Source: Lelliottia jeotgali (lineage in GTDB: Bacteria > Pseudomonadota > Gammaproteobacteria > Enterobacterales > Enterobacteriaceae). From it: a stretch of 64,000 nt of DNA. Positions 43,473 through 52,627 of this stretch are shown in pieces. Both the position numbers and the translations under genes were made by a program. The DNA is taken from positions 930,001 to 994,000 of the forward strand of contig CP018628.1 in the NCBI GenBank assembly GCA_002271215.1. Reading direction: 5' to 3'. The notes beneath the pieces were generated by a model, which searched no databases, was not told the DNA's origin, and saw only the letters and a program-made list of their open reading frames with translations. Position 1 is the stretch's first letter. The number at the start of each line of letters is the position of its first letter.

Positions 43473-45959
43473 ATGAATAAAAAGACTCCGCCACGATTCA
43501 GACGCTCGACCCTCAGTTTGCTCATTCTGGGAATGCTACTGCCGGTTTCAGCGTCCTGGGCCGATGACGAGATCCAGTTCAACACCGATGTGTTGGATAC
43601 TCAGGATAAGGACAACATCGACCTCAGCCATTTTTCGCGTCGCGGCTACGTGATGCCAGGTGACTACACCTTCACCATTATGGTGAACAAGGAAAGCCTG
43701 AAAGAAGAGCAAATCGTCGTTTATCCGGTCGGTGAAAATGGCCAGGACAGCCTGATCTGCCTCTCTCCTGAACTGGTTTCACGCCTGACGCTGAAAGCCA
43801 GCACTATGCGGGATTTACGTTGGCTTCGTGACGGTCAGTGTCTGGATAAAGCCAGTCTCGACGGGCTGGAGATGCGCGTCGATCTGGCAAAAGATACCCT
43901 CTATCTGGCGATCCCGCAGGCTTACCTTGAATTTACCGCCCCGAACTGGGACCCGCCGTCGCGCTGGGATGAGGGGATTCCTGGGGTGATTGCCGACTAC
44001 AACCTCAACGTGCAGACCCAGCACGCGGTCAATTCGTCCGACAGCCAGAGCCTGAGCGGAACCGGCGTGTTCGGAGCGAATCTGGGGCCGTGGCGCGCTC
44101 GCGCCGACTGGCAGACCAACTGGGACAAACGCAACGGCAATACCGACAAAGATTTCAGCTTTAGCCGCTACTACCTCTATCGCGCCATCCCGTCGCTGAA
44201 AGCCAAACTGACCGTGGGCGAGGATTATCTGAGCTCGGACATATTCGACACTTTCCGCTTTAGCGGCGTCAGTCTGAACTCGGATCTCAGCATGCTTCCG
44301 CCGAGCCTGCGCGGCTATGCCCCGGAAGTGACGGGCATCGCCCGCTCCGGCGGGAAAGTGACCATCAGCCAGCAGGGGCGCGTGCTGTACGAAACCCAGG
44401 TGGCGGCGGGGCCGTTTCGCATTCAGGAGCTGAATGACGCGGTCTCCGGCACCCTGGACGTGCGCGTGGATGAGCTGGATGGCAGCGTGCAGACCTTTCA
44501 GGTGACGACGGCGTCGGTGCCTTATCTGACGCGTCCCGGTGCGGTGCGCTACAAGCTTGCGGCGGGTAAACCCTCCGAGTGGGAGCACAGCATGACCGGG
44601 CCGCTGTTTACCTCCGGAGAAGCCTCCTGGGGGATCGCCAACGGCTGGACGCTGTACGGCGGCACGGTTATCGGCGGGGACTACAACGCCCTGTCGATGG
44701 GGATTGGGCGTGACCTCTATCTGCTGGGCGCCGTGGCGGCGGATATCACCCAGTCGCGCGCCTCGCTCCCGTCTGACGGCACGCTCTCCGGCACCTCTTA
44801 TCGGGTCAGCTACTCCAAAACTTTCGACGAATACGACAGCCAGGTGACCTTCGCGGGGTACCGCTTCTCCGAGCGCGACTTTATGAGCATGTCGGAATAT
44901 CTCGACGCGCGCTACGGCAGCGGGGCGTCCCACAGCCCGAAAGAGAAATACACGCTCTCTTTCAACAAGCGCTTTCGCGAGCTGGGGCTGAGCACCTATC
45001 TGAACTACAGCCATCAGACCTACTGGAACAGCGCCGACAACGATCGCCTGACGCTTTCGATGTCGCGTTACCTCGATGTCGGGCCGTTCAAAAACATGAG
45101 CCTCTCCCTGTCGGTGTATCGCAGCGAGTACTACTCCCTGAAGGACGACGGGGCGTATGTGTCGATTTCACTGCCGATTGGCAACGGCACCTCCCTGAGC
45201 TACGGCGCGACCATCAACCGCACGGATAACACCCATCGCGTCAGCTATTACGGTCGTCTGGATGAGCACAACAGCTTCCAGGTGAGCAGCGGACTGTCGC
45301 GCAGCGGGCCAACGGGCTACGGCTACTACACCTGGCAGGGCGACAGTACCCAGGTGCAGGCCAACGCCAGCTATCAGGCGGGGAGCTACAGCGCCCTGGG
45401 GATGACCCTCAACGGCGGCCTGACCATGACCACGGAGGGTGGGGCGGCGCATCGCTCCAATGCGCGCGGCGGGAGCCGGGTGCTGGTCGATACCGCAGGC
45501 GTCAGCGGCGTGCCGGTGAAAGGTTTTGGCGCATCGGTCAAAACCAACCGCTTCGGCAAGGCGGTGATTGCCGATGTGAACAGCTACTACCGCAACCCGA
45601 TCCGCATCGACGTCGACAAACTGGACGAGAACGCCGACGTCACCCGCTCCGTTTCCCAGGCCACACTCACCGAAGGGGCCATCGGCTACCGCCAGTTTGA
45701 TGTGATTGCCGGGGGCAAAGCGATGGCCTTTATCCGTAAAGCCGACGGCAGTTTCCCGCCGTTTGGCGCCTCCGTCGTGAATGACAAAAATCAGGAAACC
45801 GGCGTCGTGAACGACGAAGGGAGCGTCTGGCTGAGCGGCATCCAGGCCAATGGAACAATGACCGTGAAATGGGACGGCAAAGCCCGCTGCGTGGTGAACC
45901 TGCCACCTGTCCTTCCGCAGGTACTGGATAACCTGCTTTTAACCTGTGCGCCGGAATGA
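43473..45959 (+). CDS. Fimbrial outer-membrane usher
   Basis: The 828-residue protein is a PapC/FimD-type usher: signal peptide (cleavage near SWADDE), N-terminal chaperone-binding domain, a 24-strand barrel with a plug domain in the middle (about 225-310), and C-terminal domains ending in a cysteine pair (KARCVVNLPP, LLLTCAPE). It secretes and orders fimbrial subunits at the outer membrane. The ATG overlaps closely with the upstream gene (1-bp gap). Length is normal for the family. Confidence 0.93.
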   Translation: MNKKTPPRFRRSTLSLLILGMLLPVSASWADDEIQFNTDVLDTQDKDNIDLSHFSRRGYVMPGDYTFTIMVNKESLKEEQIVVYPVGENGQDSLICLSPELVSRLTLKASTMRDLRWLRDGQCLDKASLDGLEMRVDLAKDTLYLAIPQAYLEFTAPNWDPPSRWDEGIPGVIADYNLNVQTQHAVNSSDSQSLSGTGVFGANLGPWRARADWQTNWDKRNGNTDKDFSFSRYYLYRAIPSLKAKLTVGEDYLSSDIFDTFRFSGVSLNSDLSMLPPSLRGYAPEVTGIARSGGKVTISQQGRVLYETQVAAGPFRIQELNDAVSGTLDVRVDELDGSVQTFQVTTASVPYLTRPGAVRYKLAAGKPSEWEHSMTGPLFTSGEASWGIANGWTLYGGTVIGGDYNALSMGIGRDLYLLGAVAADITQSRASLPSDGTLSGTSYRVSYSKTFDEYDSQVTFAGYRFSERDFMSMSEYLDARYGSGASHSPKEKYTLSFNKRFRELGLSTYLNYSHQTYWNSADNDRLTLSMSRYLDVGPFKNMSLSLSVYRSEYYSLKDDGAYVSISLPIGNGTSLSYGATINRTDNTHRVSYYGRLDEHNSFQVSSGLSRSGPTGYGYYTWQGDSTQVQANASYQAGSYSALGMTLNGGLTMTTEGGAAHRSNARGGSRVLVDTAGVSGVPVKGFGASVKTNRFGKAVIADVNSYYRNPIRIDVDKLDENADVTRSVSQATLTEGAIGYRQFDVIAGGKAMAFIRKADGSFPPFGASVVNDKNQETGVVNDEGSVWLSGIQANGTMTVKWDGKARCVVNLPPVLPQVLDNLLLTCAPE

Positions 45960-45976
45960 ACCGGCCCGAATAAGAG

Positions 45977-46744
45977 ATGAGCTTTGAGATGATGATTGTA
46001 CGATTGCATGCCCTGGCGGGCATCGCGCTGGCGTTTAGCGCTGTGGCGCACCAGGCCAACGCCGCCGTGGCGCTGGACCGTACCCGGGTGATTTTCGACG
46101 GCGCGGCGAAATCCGTCAGTCTGCGGATCACCAACGAAAACAAAACCCTGCCCTATCTGGCGCAGGGCTGGGTGGAAGATCCTCAGGGCAAAAAGATCAC
46201 CGATCCGCTGGTGTTGCTCCCGCCGGTTCAGCGCATCGAGCCGGGCGAGCAGAGCCAGATCAAGGTGCAATCCACCGCCGCGATCCAGCGTCTGCCTCAG
46301 GATCGGGAGTCGCTATTCTACTTCAACCTGCGCGAGATCCCGCCGAAAAGCACCAAACCAAACACCCTGCAGCTGGCGCTCCAGACGCGCATCAAGCTGT
46401 TTTATCGCCCGTCGGCCCTCGAAGTGAAGCGCACGGATTACGCCACGCCGTTCCAGGAACAGCTGACCCTGACGCGCGAAGGGGACACGTACCGCATCAC
46501 CAATCCGACGCCATATTACATCTCGCTGGTGAATGCGTCGTCGACGCTGACCGGCAAAGCCGCGGCCGGATTTAAGCCGGTGATGGTTGAACCAAAAGGG
46601 CAGCTGGTTCTCGCGCCTGCCGCATCGGCACTGGGCGGCGCGCCGGTCCTGACCTATGTGAACGACTTTGGTGGACGAGCGAAGCTGGTCTTTAGCTGCG
46701 GCGGCAACGCGTGTAAAGCCGTCCCGCAGGAAAAGAAAAAGTAA
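45977..46744 (+). CDS. Periplasmic fimbrial chaperone
   Basis: The 255-residue precursor has a signal peptide (cleavage near ANAAVA) and two immunoglobulin-like domains. The family signature LPQDRESLFYFNLREIPPKS and the subunit-binding arginine and lysine region (DRTRVIF, TRIKLFYRP) are present. It folds and caps pilin subunits until the usher releases them. An in-frame ATG at 45989 is an alternative start. Usher-then-chaperone gene order is as in Pap operons. Confidence 0.92.
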   Translation: MSFEMMIVRLHALAGIALAFSAVAHQANAAVALDRTRVIFDGAAKSVSLRITNENKTLPYLAQGWVEDPQGKKITDPLVLLPPVQRIEPGEQSQIKVQSTAAIQRLPQDRESLFYFNLREIPPKSTKPNTLQLALQTRIKLFYRPSALEVKRTDYATPFQEQLTLTREGDTYRITNPTPYYISLVNASSTLTGKAAAGFKPVMVEPKGQLVLAPAASALGGAPVLTYVNDFGGRAKLVFSCGGNACKAVPQEKKK

Positions 46745-46763
46745 GCGATTTCGGGAGGGCTGA

Positions 46764-47348
46764 ATGAAATTCAGAGACTGGAAAAACGGAGGCGCGCTGG
46801 CGCTGCTGCTCGCCGCAGGTTCTGCCGCCGCCGATGACGGAGCGCTGGTAGACGGCGAATACGGCCTGCTGCAGGTTTACGGCGCATTGACCGAGAGCGC
46901 CTGTCGGCTGGCGATGGACTCGGCGTGGCAGGAGATCGACATGGGCACCACCGCCACCGGTGAGCTGAAAAAACCGGGCGACCAGGGCACGCCGGTACGC
47001 GTCGCGATCCGCCTGGAAGATTGCCTTCCGTCGCCCGCGACGATTAGCGATGCCTGGAGCGGCGATCTGCTCTGGAGCCGCGATCAGCCCTCCGTCACCG
47101 TCAGCTTTGTGGCACCGGGTGAGGTGTTGAATCCGGGTCTGGTAAAAGTGTCCGGGACGAGTGGCGTGGCGCTGCGCCTGACCGATCGCTATCACCGTGA
47201 TGTGCGTCTGGGAAGCGAAGGGCAGCCGCTGCTGCTCGAGCCGGGCGGCAACACACTTTTCTACTATATCGCGCCGGAACGTACCGCTGCCCCGCTGGTG
47301 GCCGGCGCGTGGCATGCGCTGATCCACTTCAGGCTTAACTATGACTAG
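46764..47348 (+). CDS. Minor fimbrial subunit
   Basis: The 194-residue precursor has a signal peptide (cleavage near SAAADD) and a pilin fold with cysteines in TESACRLAMDSAWQEIDMG and RLEDCLPSP. The C-terminal strand ends HFRLNYD. It overlaps the next gene by 8 bp. It is probably an adaptor near the tip. Confidence 0.82.
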   Translation: MKFRDWKNGGALALLLAAGSAAADDGALVDGEYGLLQVYGALTESACRLAMDSAWQEIDMGTTATGELKKPGDQGTPVRVAIRLEDCLPSPATISDAWSGDLLWSRDQPSVTVSFVAPGEVLNPGLVKVSGTSGVALRLTDRYHRDVRLGSEGQPLLLEPGGNTLFYYIAPERTAAPLVAGAWHALIHFRLNYD

Positions 47349-47823
47349 TTTTTTTCTTCGCCTGCTTTCAGGCGCATCTGCGCTCTTGCTGACACCCGTC
47401 TGTTTTGCCGCCCTGACGGTGAACGTGACGGGGGTGATCGTGGAAGGGGTCTGCGAGATCAACAACGGCGAGACCATTCACGTGGATTTCGGCAATAACC
47501 TGCAGTCGAAGCAGATCGACGGCGAGCATTTTATGCAGAACATCGACTATTCGCTGGCCTGCGAGGATCTGACCTCCAACGATCTCGAGATGCAGTTTGA
47601 AGGCACCGCCACCTCGTTCAGCGATGATTATCTCGCCACCGACCGGGAAGGGCTGGGCATCAAGCTGTACATGAACGGGGAGTCGATGCCGCTCAACACC
47701 TGGATGCCGTTCACCTGGCCGGAAGTGCCGGTGCTGCAGGCCGCCCCCATGAAAGATGACGCGACCGAGGTGGAAACCGGGGTCTTTACCGCCTCCGCGA
47801 CGCTGAAAATTCAGTACCAGTAA
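47341..47823 (+). CDS. Minor fimbrial subunit (tip adaptor)
   Basis: The 160-residue precursor has a signal peptide (cleavage near CFAALT) and a pilin fold (VEGVCEINNGETIHVDFG; YSLACEDL; C-terminal ASATLKIQYQ). Its place directly before the two-domain adhesin suggests it joins the adhesin to the shaft, like PapF/FimG. Confidence 0.8.
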   Translation: MTSFFLRLLSGASALLLTPVCFAALTVNVTGVIVEGVCEINNGETIHVDFGNNLQSKQIDGEHFMQNIDYSLACEDLTSNDLEMQFEGTATSFSDDYLATDREGLGIKLYMNGESMPLNTWMPFTWPEVPVLQAAPMKDDATEVETGVFTASATLKIQYQ

Positions 47824-47836
47824 GGGACACATTCTG

Positions 47837-48703
47837 ATGAAACGATTGCTGTACGCCATTATGTTGCTGGGAGGGCTGGCCTTTAGCCAGGCTGCGTCCG
47901 CGTCGATCTGGACCTGGATTGACAGTCTTGCGACCTGCTCAAGCACCGCGACCTATTGCTACGACTACAGCTTTACCCTTGCCGACTGGGATGAGGAAGA
48001 TTCCACCCCCAACCCCTGCTACGGCTTAACGGCATGCACGATTTTTGTCGGTCACCGGCACAACGCCGCCGGGACGTCTGGCCCGCGTACGCACCGTTCA
48101 TGGGGGGCGGGTGTCTATCCATTTTTATTGACGGCGGAGACGCTGGGAGACCTCGGCAAAGAGATGAAAGCCATCTTCCCGATGCCTTATTCCTCCACCA
48201 CGCGCCACAGCGGAAGTACGGTCGCCACCGAAGAGTGCGTCGGGTTCTTTTATGCCGCCGGAAAAAACCTCGGCAGTAACTCCTCGGAGGTGAACTCGAC
48301 GACATTTGAAGGTTACCCGTTAATGCCCGGCAGTATTTGCGGTGCAGCCCCTGCGCCGAGCGGCTCCTGTGATTTCGACCAGGACGTGCTGACCCTCGAT
48401 CACGGCACGCTGAGTCGCAAGGAGCTGGAAGGGCATGAAGCCAGCGAAAATGTGAGCATCAGCTGCACGACTTCGCAAACGCTGAAACTCTACATCTACT
48501 CCGCCGACAAAGTGGAACTGCGCGACGACGGCAGTCTCTATTCTGAACTCTATATGAACGGCAATGTGCTAGGGACGTCGGGCTTTACCCTGGATGTTGA
48601 AGCCCAGGATAACGTGGTTGTGAAGTCGGTACTGCGCACCAATGGCACGCCGGAAGCGGGTGAGTTTTCGGGCTCAACGATTATGCTGATCACGGTGGAA
48701 TAA
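47837..48703 (+). CDS. Two-domain fimbrial tip adhesin
   Basis: The 288-residue precursor has a signal peptide (cleavage near ASASIW), a divergent cysteine-rich N-terminal region of about 150 residues (CSSTATYCYDYSF, NPCYGLTACTIF) and a C-terminal pilin domain beginning near GSCDFDQDVLTLDHGTLS. This lectin-plus-pilin layout is that of FimH/PapG-like tip adhesins. The receptor cannot be deduced. Its stop overlaps the start of the phosphodiesterase gene as TAATG. Confidence 0.83.
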   Translation: MKRLLYAIMLLGGLAFSQAASASIWTWIDSLATCSSTATYCYDYSFTLADWDEEDSTPNPCYGLTACTIFVGHRHNAAGTSGPRTHRSWGAGVYPFLLTAETLGDLGKEMKAIFPMPYSSTTRHSGSTVATEECVGFFYAAGKNLGSNSSEVNSTTFEGYPLMPGSICGAAPAPSGSCDFDQDVLTLDHGTLSRKELEGHEASENVSISCTTSQTLKLYIYSADKVELRDDGSLYSELYMNGNVLGTSGFTLDVEAQDNVVVKSVLRTNGTPEAGEFSGSTIMLITVE

Positions 48704-49476
48704 TGAAAAATCCTGAATCGTCTTTAAGCTGTGTCGATCTCTACTGTGCCCTGATGATGGGAGAGATCGTTCCCTATTATCAACCGGTGATTGACGCCGG
48801 AACGCAATCGCTCTTCGGGCTGGAAGTGCTGATGCGCTGGGCGCTGGCTGATGTGAATTCAACCCCCGTAGATCTGATTGCCGCGTTCGAAGAGCAGGGG
48901 CTGATGCCAGAAATGACCCAGCATCTGCTGCGCCAGGTGGCCGAAGATATTAATGAACTGGATGCGCTGCTGCCGGACGGATTGCATCTCTCTTTTAACG
49001 CCAGCCCGTCACAAATTGAAAAGCCCGGTTTTGTTTTCGATACGCTCTCGTTTCTTGCCGCTCTGCCGCTGGAAAAATATCGCCTGGTGGTGGAAGTGAC
49101 CGAATCGCAGCCCCTGGCGAATACACCGGAAGTGGCAGGAACGATTCTGAAATTACAGCTGGCGGATGTTGCTGTCTATTTTGATGATTTTGGCACCGGC
49201 TGTGCAAACCTGAATTGCATTGAGCAATTTAATGTCGATGGATTAAAAATCGACCGTTTATTTGTCGAGGGATTATCATCAGGCGCGCGTTCCGCGTCGA
49301 TTATTTCTCTGATTGCCGGGCTGGCCCAATCGCAAAAAATGGATGTCATCGCTGAAGGCGTTGAAACAGCGTGCCAGTCTCAGGCACTTTGTGAAATGGG
49401 AATTCAGATCCAACAGGGTTATCTATTTTCAAATGCACTAAGTAAAACGCAATTACAACAATACCTTGCGGCCTGA
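48703..49476 (+). CDS. EAL-domain c-di-GMP phosphodiesterase
   Basis: The 257-residue protein is a stand-alone EAL domain with no membrane or sensor part. Catalytic and metal-binding elements look intact: the EVL variant of the EAL motif in LEVLMRW, the Asn in LSFNASP, the Glu in VVEVTES, the DDFGTG loop, Lys in LKIDRLF and Glu in AEGVET. It should degrade c-di-GMP. Translational overlap with the adhesin gene makes it part of the fimbrial operon, as MrkJ is for Klebsiella type 3 fimbriae. It therefore probably limits fimbriation or links it to c-di-GMP level. Confidence 0.85.
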   Translation: MKNPESSLSCVDLYCALMMGEIVPYYQPVIDAGTQSLFGLEVLMRWALADVNSTPVDLIAAFEEQGLMPEMTQHLLRQVAEDINELDALLPDGLHLSFNASPSQIEKPGFVFDTLSFLAALPLEKYRLVVEVTESQPLANTPEVAGTILKLQLADVAVYFDDFGTGCANLNCIEQFNVDGLKIDRLFVEGLSSGARSASIISLIAGLAQSQKMDVIAEGVETACQSQALCEMGIQIQQGYLFSNALSKTQLQQYLAA

Positions 49477-49621
49477 ATTGAATATTACCATCGGAAGAAT
49501 GTGGTTTATTAGTTTGGTTAATTTCCTGGCGTTTTGTCACCCTTATTCATATACGCTAAAATGGTCATTGGCATTATCGCCATAAAAAGTGTGGATTAAT
49601 ATTGGAGCTGGTGACAGTGCT

Positions 49622-50359
49622 ATGCATTTTATAATAAACAAAAAGGTCTCTTTCAAAGTGGCGGAGAGGACGATTTCGGATGATAAAGATCAGCATTTGC
49701 TTTCCAATCCGGCGTGTCGGCTTTTACTGGTCCTTCTGGAGAATAATAATAAGCTCATGACGCGAGAGGATCTCTTGCAGAAGGTGTGGGGAGATTTTGG
49801 ATTGACGCCCTCGAGCAATAGCCTGAACAATAATGTCAGCATACTGCGTAAGATTTTTTCAGAGTTCGACATCCACGATGTGCTGAAAACTATCCCCAAG
49901 CAGGGATTTGTATTGATGCTTGACGATCTGCAATTTAATGAGAAATCCAGAGACTATATGGTGATGCAAGCCATTTCTCAGCCAGATAAGGAGCCGGGTG
50001 TCAATAAGAGCTGGCTGATAGGCGCTGGCGCAACCCTGATGATGATTATTGCCGTCGTGGTCGCGCTGTATCTCAATTTTTTTTCCAAGCGCGAAGAGGT
50101 CATTTTTTATAAACAAGTGAATGCCTGCAAAATATACTATTTCAATAACGTCAATGTGAATCGTGTCGAACGCTATTTCGCGGACGGTAAAGGCGCAAGG
50201 TTATTACAGAAATGCGCTACGCCACATAACATTTATTACGATGATAGTAAGCTCCATGAAAAAACGGACCTTCTTGAAATCATTGTCGCAAAATGCACGC
50301 TGGATGTGAAAGGGGCTCTGGGTGAATGTAAAAACTACATCACGACTAAAGGTGATTAG
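49622..50359 (+). CDS. ToxR/CadC-like membrane transcription factor
   Basis: The 245-residue protein has an N-terminal winged helix of the OmpR/ToxR type (SNPACRLLLVLLENNNKLMT, LNNNVSILRKIF, IPKQGFVL). One membrane helix follows (about 140-162, SWLIGAGATLMMIIAVVVAL), then a small periplasmic part with four cysteines. Such one-component regulators bind DNA from the inner membrane. The ATG at 49622 is where the domain starts. It overlaps the next gene, a membrane-anchored partner, so the two look like a ToxR/ToxS- or PsaE/PsaF-type pair controlling the adjacent fimbriae. Confidence 0.78.
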   Translation: MHFIINKKVSFKVAERTISDDKDQHLLSNPACRLLLVLLENNNKLMTREDLLQKVWGDFGLTPSSNSLNNNVSILRKIFSEFDIHDVLKTIPKQGFVLMLDDLQFNEKSRDYMVMQAISQPDKEPGVNKSWLIGAGATLMMIIAVVVALYLNFFSKREEVIFYKQVNACKIYYFNNVNVNRVERYFADGKGARLLQKCATPHNIYYDDSKLHEKTDLLEIIVAKCTLDVKGALGECKNYITTKGD

Positions 50360-50807
50360 TCTTGTTGCGGCGCTAATTATTTTGTTTGTGGCAGCGCTGC
50401 TCTATGTACCGAAGAGCAAAAGCGATCTCGATTGTACCGCCGATATCCATCTTACGATGGACAGTAACGAGGAAAAACTGGATGCCAGAATTCATCTCGT
50501 GGTTCATTTTGTCCCGGATGCCCGGAGCTATATTACCGAGTATGGAGTGGTGAATTACGGTGATAAACGCTATATCGTCGATCGCTATGTGCGGCTACGT
50601 TATTCCGATGATAGTAATCACTCCTTTGTTGAATTCCAGCGCGAGGGGATTGATAAAAACAGTGGCGAAACTTTGCCTGAATTCCTGTCACAAAAACTGA
50701 CCTCGGCACAAAAAGTGTTTTTCTTTAAAGTTAGGGAATTACACAACGAAATCTGGAGTATTAGCGATTTACGGCGAACCGTATTGGTATGCGCTAAAAC
50801 TGAATAA
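50322..50807 (+). CDS. ToxS/PsaF-like membrane-anchored partner
   Basis: The 161-residue protein starts at GTG and has one N-terminal membrane helix (about 10-29) and a periplasmic domain with two cysteines, one at each end (DLDCTADI, VLVCAKTE). No enzyme motif is visible. It overlaps the ToxR-like gene by 38 bp in another frame. Partners of this type stabilise or tune the periplasmic domain of ToxR-like factors; that role is inferred from context and topology, not from sequence identity. Confidence 0.62.
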   Translation: MNVKTTSRLKVISLVAALIILFVAALLYVPKSKSDLDCTADIHLTMDSNEEKLDARIHLVVHFVPDARSYITEYGVVNYGDKRYIVDRYVRLRYSDDSNHSFVEFQREGIDKNSGETLPEFLSQKLTSAQKVFFFKVRELHNEIWSISDLRRTVLVCAKTE

Positions 50808-50920
50808 CGCAGTGTCTCTTAGTTTTCATTGATAATTGCCTGTCCTGGCCCTGTGAATATCAAGGGCCAGCGTTCTCCTGTGCCTTTTTCTGAATGATTT
50901 AAGCTTGATGGTGTAATCGA

Positions 50921-51511
50921 ATGTCTTCAATGGTTTTAATAACAAAAGATAACTATTTGTACGATGGAATAAAGCAATTCCTGCCGGTTCGTCATTTGCA
51001 GGAGATTATTTATTCAAAAGAGCATTCCAGCGAATGTTTGGTGTTAATAGATAGCCGGGTTTCTCTACGTTATCTCGAAGATGTCTATTCATGGTTATCC
51101 GCTCTGTTCGATAAAACCAAAGCGCTGGTCCTGAAAATGGAGAGCGAAACGTGTCAGGCATCACCGATGCAAAGACGACATAACGCTGTTGACATGAAAT
51201 CCCCCGGCGAACAGATTGCCTGCGACATTCTGAGCGAGCTTGATACGTTTTCTGCCGATAAATGGCAGCGAAAAATTTATGTTGAAATCAATGAGCGAGA
51301 GACGACGTTAATCAGGAGCTTACTGGCGGATATAGACGTTGAGGAGATCGCCAAACGGTTGTGTTGCTCCTATAAACAGGTCTATAAATTACGCGATAAA
51401 ATGTGCCAGAGATTAAATGCCAAAAATTTCTATACGGTTTGCCTGTATGTGTTTCGCCACGATCTGCTTAACCGGCAATACCTTCTGCCTGTCACCTGGC
51501 TGCGCGGATGA
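50921..51511 (+). CDS. LuxR-type transcriptional regulator
   Basis: The 196-residue protein has a C-terminal LuxR-type helix-turn-helix (NERETTLIRSLLADIDVEEI, then CCSYKQVYKLRDKMCQRL). Its N-terminal half is receiver-like without an evident phospho-acceptor pocket. It follows the ToxR-like pair by about 110 bp on the same strand and probably also belongs to fimbrial control. Clusters with a fimbrial operon, EAL protein and LuxR regulator also occur near proA in Salmonella. Confidence 0.7.
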   Translation: MSSMVLITKDNYLYDGIKQFLPVRHLQEIIYSKEHSSECLVLIDSRVSLRYLEDVYSWLSALFDKTKALVLKMESETCQASPMQRRHNAVDMKSPGEQIACDILSELDTFSADKWQRKIYVEINERETTLIRSLLADIDVEEIAKRLCCSYKQVYKLRDKMCQRLNAKNFYTVCLYVFRHDLLNRQYLLPVTWLRG

Positions 51512-51652
51512 ATCGGGTTATCTGTTTTTTCACTTTGCTTTGCATTTCTTTATCTAAAAACTGTTTGGAATGACAGATTCTTTTTTATTCCTTTATCAAA
51601 ATTCCGGCGCCAGAAATACTGCTCCCATAACAATGAGAGGGGAGCAGACACT

Positions 51653-52615
51653 ATGGCAATTTCATCGCGTATTACCTTACTCGGCGCTCTGGCGCTGTGG
51701 GCATTTCAGGCGCAGGCGGTCGATGTGACCGTCGCGTATCAAACCTCCGCTGAACCGGCGAAAGTCGCTCAGGCGGACAACACCTTTGCCAAAGAGAGCG
51801 GGGCAAAAGTTGACTGGCGTAAGTTCGACAGCGGCGCGAGCATCGTGCGGGCGTTAGCGTCTGGCGACGTGCAAATCGGCAATCTCGGCTCAAGCCCGCT
51901 GGCCGTTGCCGCCAGCCAGCAGGTGCCAATCGAAGTGTTCCTTCTCGCCTCACAGCTCGGGAACTCCGAAGCGCTGGTGGTGAAGAAAAACATCACCAAA
52001 CCTGAAGATCTGATCGGCAAGCGCATCGCGGTGCCGTTTATCTCAACCACCCACTACAGCCTGCTGGCGGCCCTGAAACACTGGGGCATCAAACCCGGTC
52101 AGGTGCAGATTCTGAACCTGCAGCCACCGGCGATTATCGCCGCCTGGCAGCGTGGCGATATTGATGGAGCCTATGTCTGGGCGCCGGCAGTGAACGAACT
52201 GGAAAAAGATGGCACCGTGCTGACCGACTCGGAAAAAGTGGGTCAGTGGGGTGCGCCGACGCTGGATGTGTGGGTGGTTCGCAAGGACTTCGCCGAGAAG
52301 CATCCTGAGGTGGTGAAAGCCTTCGCTAAAAGCGCCATCGACGCCCAGCAGCCGTACATTGAAAACCCGGATGAGTGGCTGAAACAGCCCGCGAATCTGG
52401 AAAAACTCTCGCGCCTGAGTGGGGTCCCTGAATCAGATGTTCCGGGGCTGGTGAAAGGCAATACCTACCTGACCCCTGCGCAACAGGTGCAGCAGCTGTC
52501 CGGCCCGGTAAATAAAGCGATTGTCGATACCGCCGGGTTCCTGAAAGAGCAGGGCAAAGTGCCTGCGGTGGCGGCGGATTACAGCCAGTTCGTGACCGAT
52601 CGTTTTGTGAAGTAA
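51653..52615 (+). CDS. tauA: Taurine-binding periplasmic protein TauA
   Basis: The 320-residue precursor closely matches E. coli TauA (signal peptide ending near QAQAVD, then VTVAYQTSAEPAKVAQADNT). It captures taurine for the TauBC importer, used as a sulfur source when sulfate is scarce. The ATG at 51653 follows GAGGGGAG. The 140-bp upstream region probably holds Cbl/CysB sites, which I could not place exactly. Confidence 0.96.
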   Translation: MAISSRITLLGALALWAFQAQAVDVTVAYQTSAEPAKVAQADNTFAKESGAKVDWRKFDSGASIVRALASGDVQIGNLGSSPLAVAASQQVPIEVFLLASQLGNSEALVVKKNITKPEDLIGKRIAVPFISTTHYSLLAALKHWGIKPGQVQILNLQPPAIIAAWQRGDIDGAYVWAPAVNELEKDGTVLTDSEKVGQWGAPTLDVWVVRKDFAEKHPEVVKAFAKSAIDAQQPYIENPDEWLKQPANLEKLSRLSGVPESDVPGLVKGNTYLTPAQQVQQLSGPVNKAIVDTAGFLKEQGKVPAVAADYSQFVTDRFVK

Positions 52616-52627
52616 CCGGAGGCCGTG

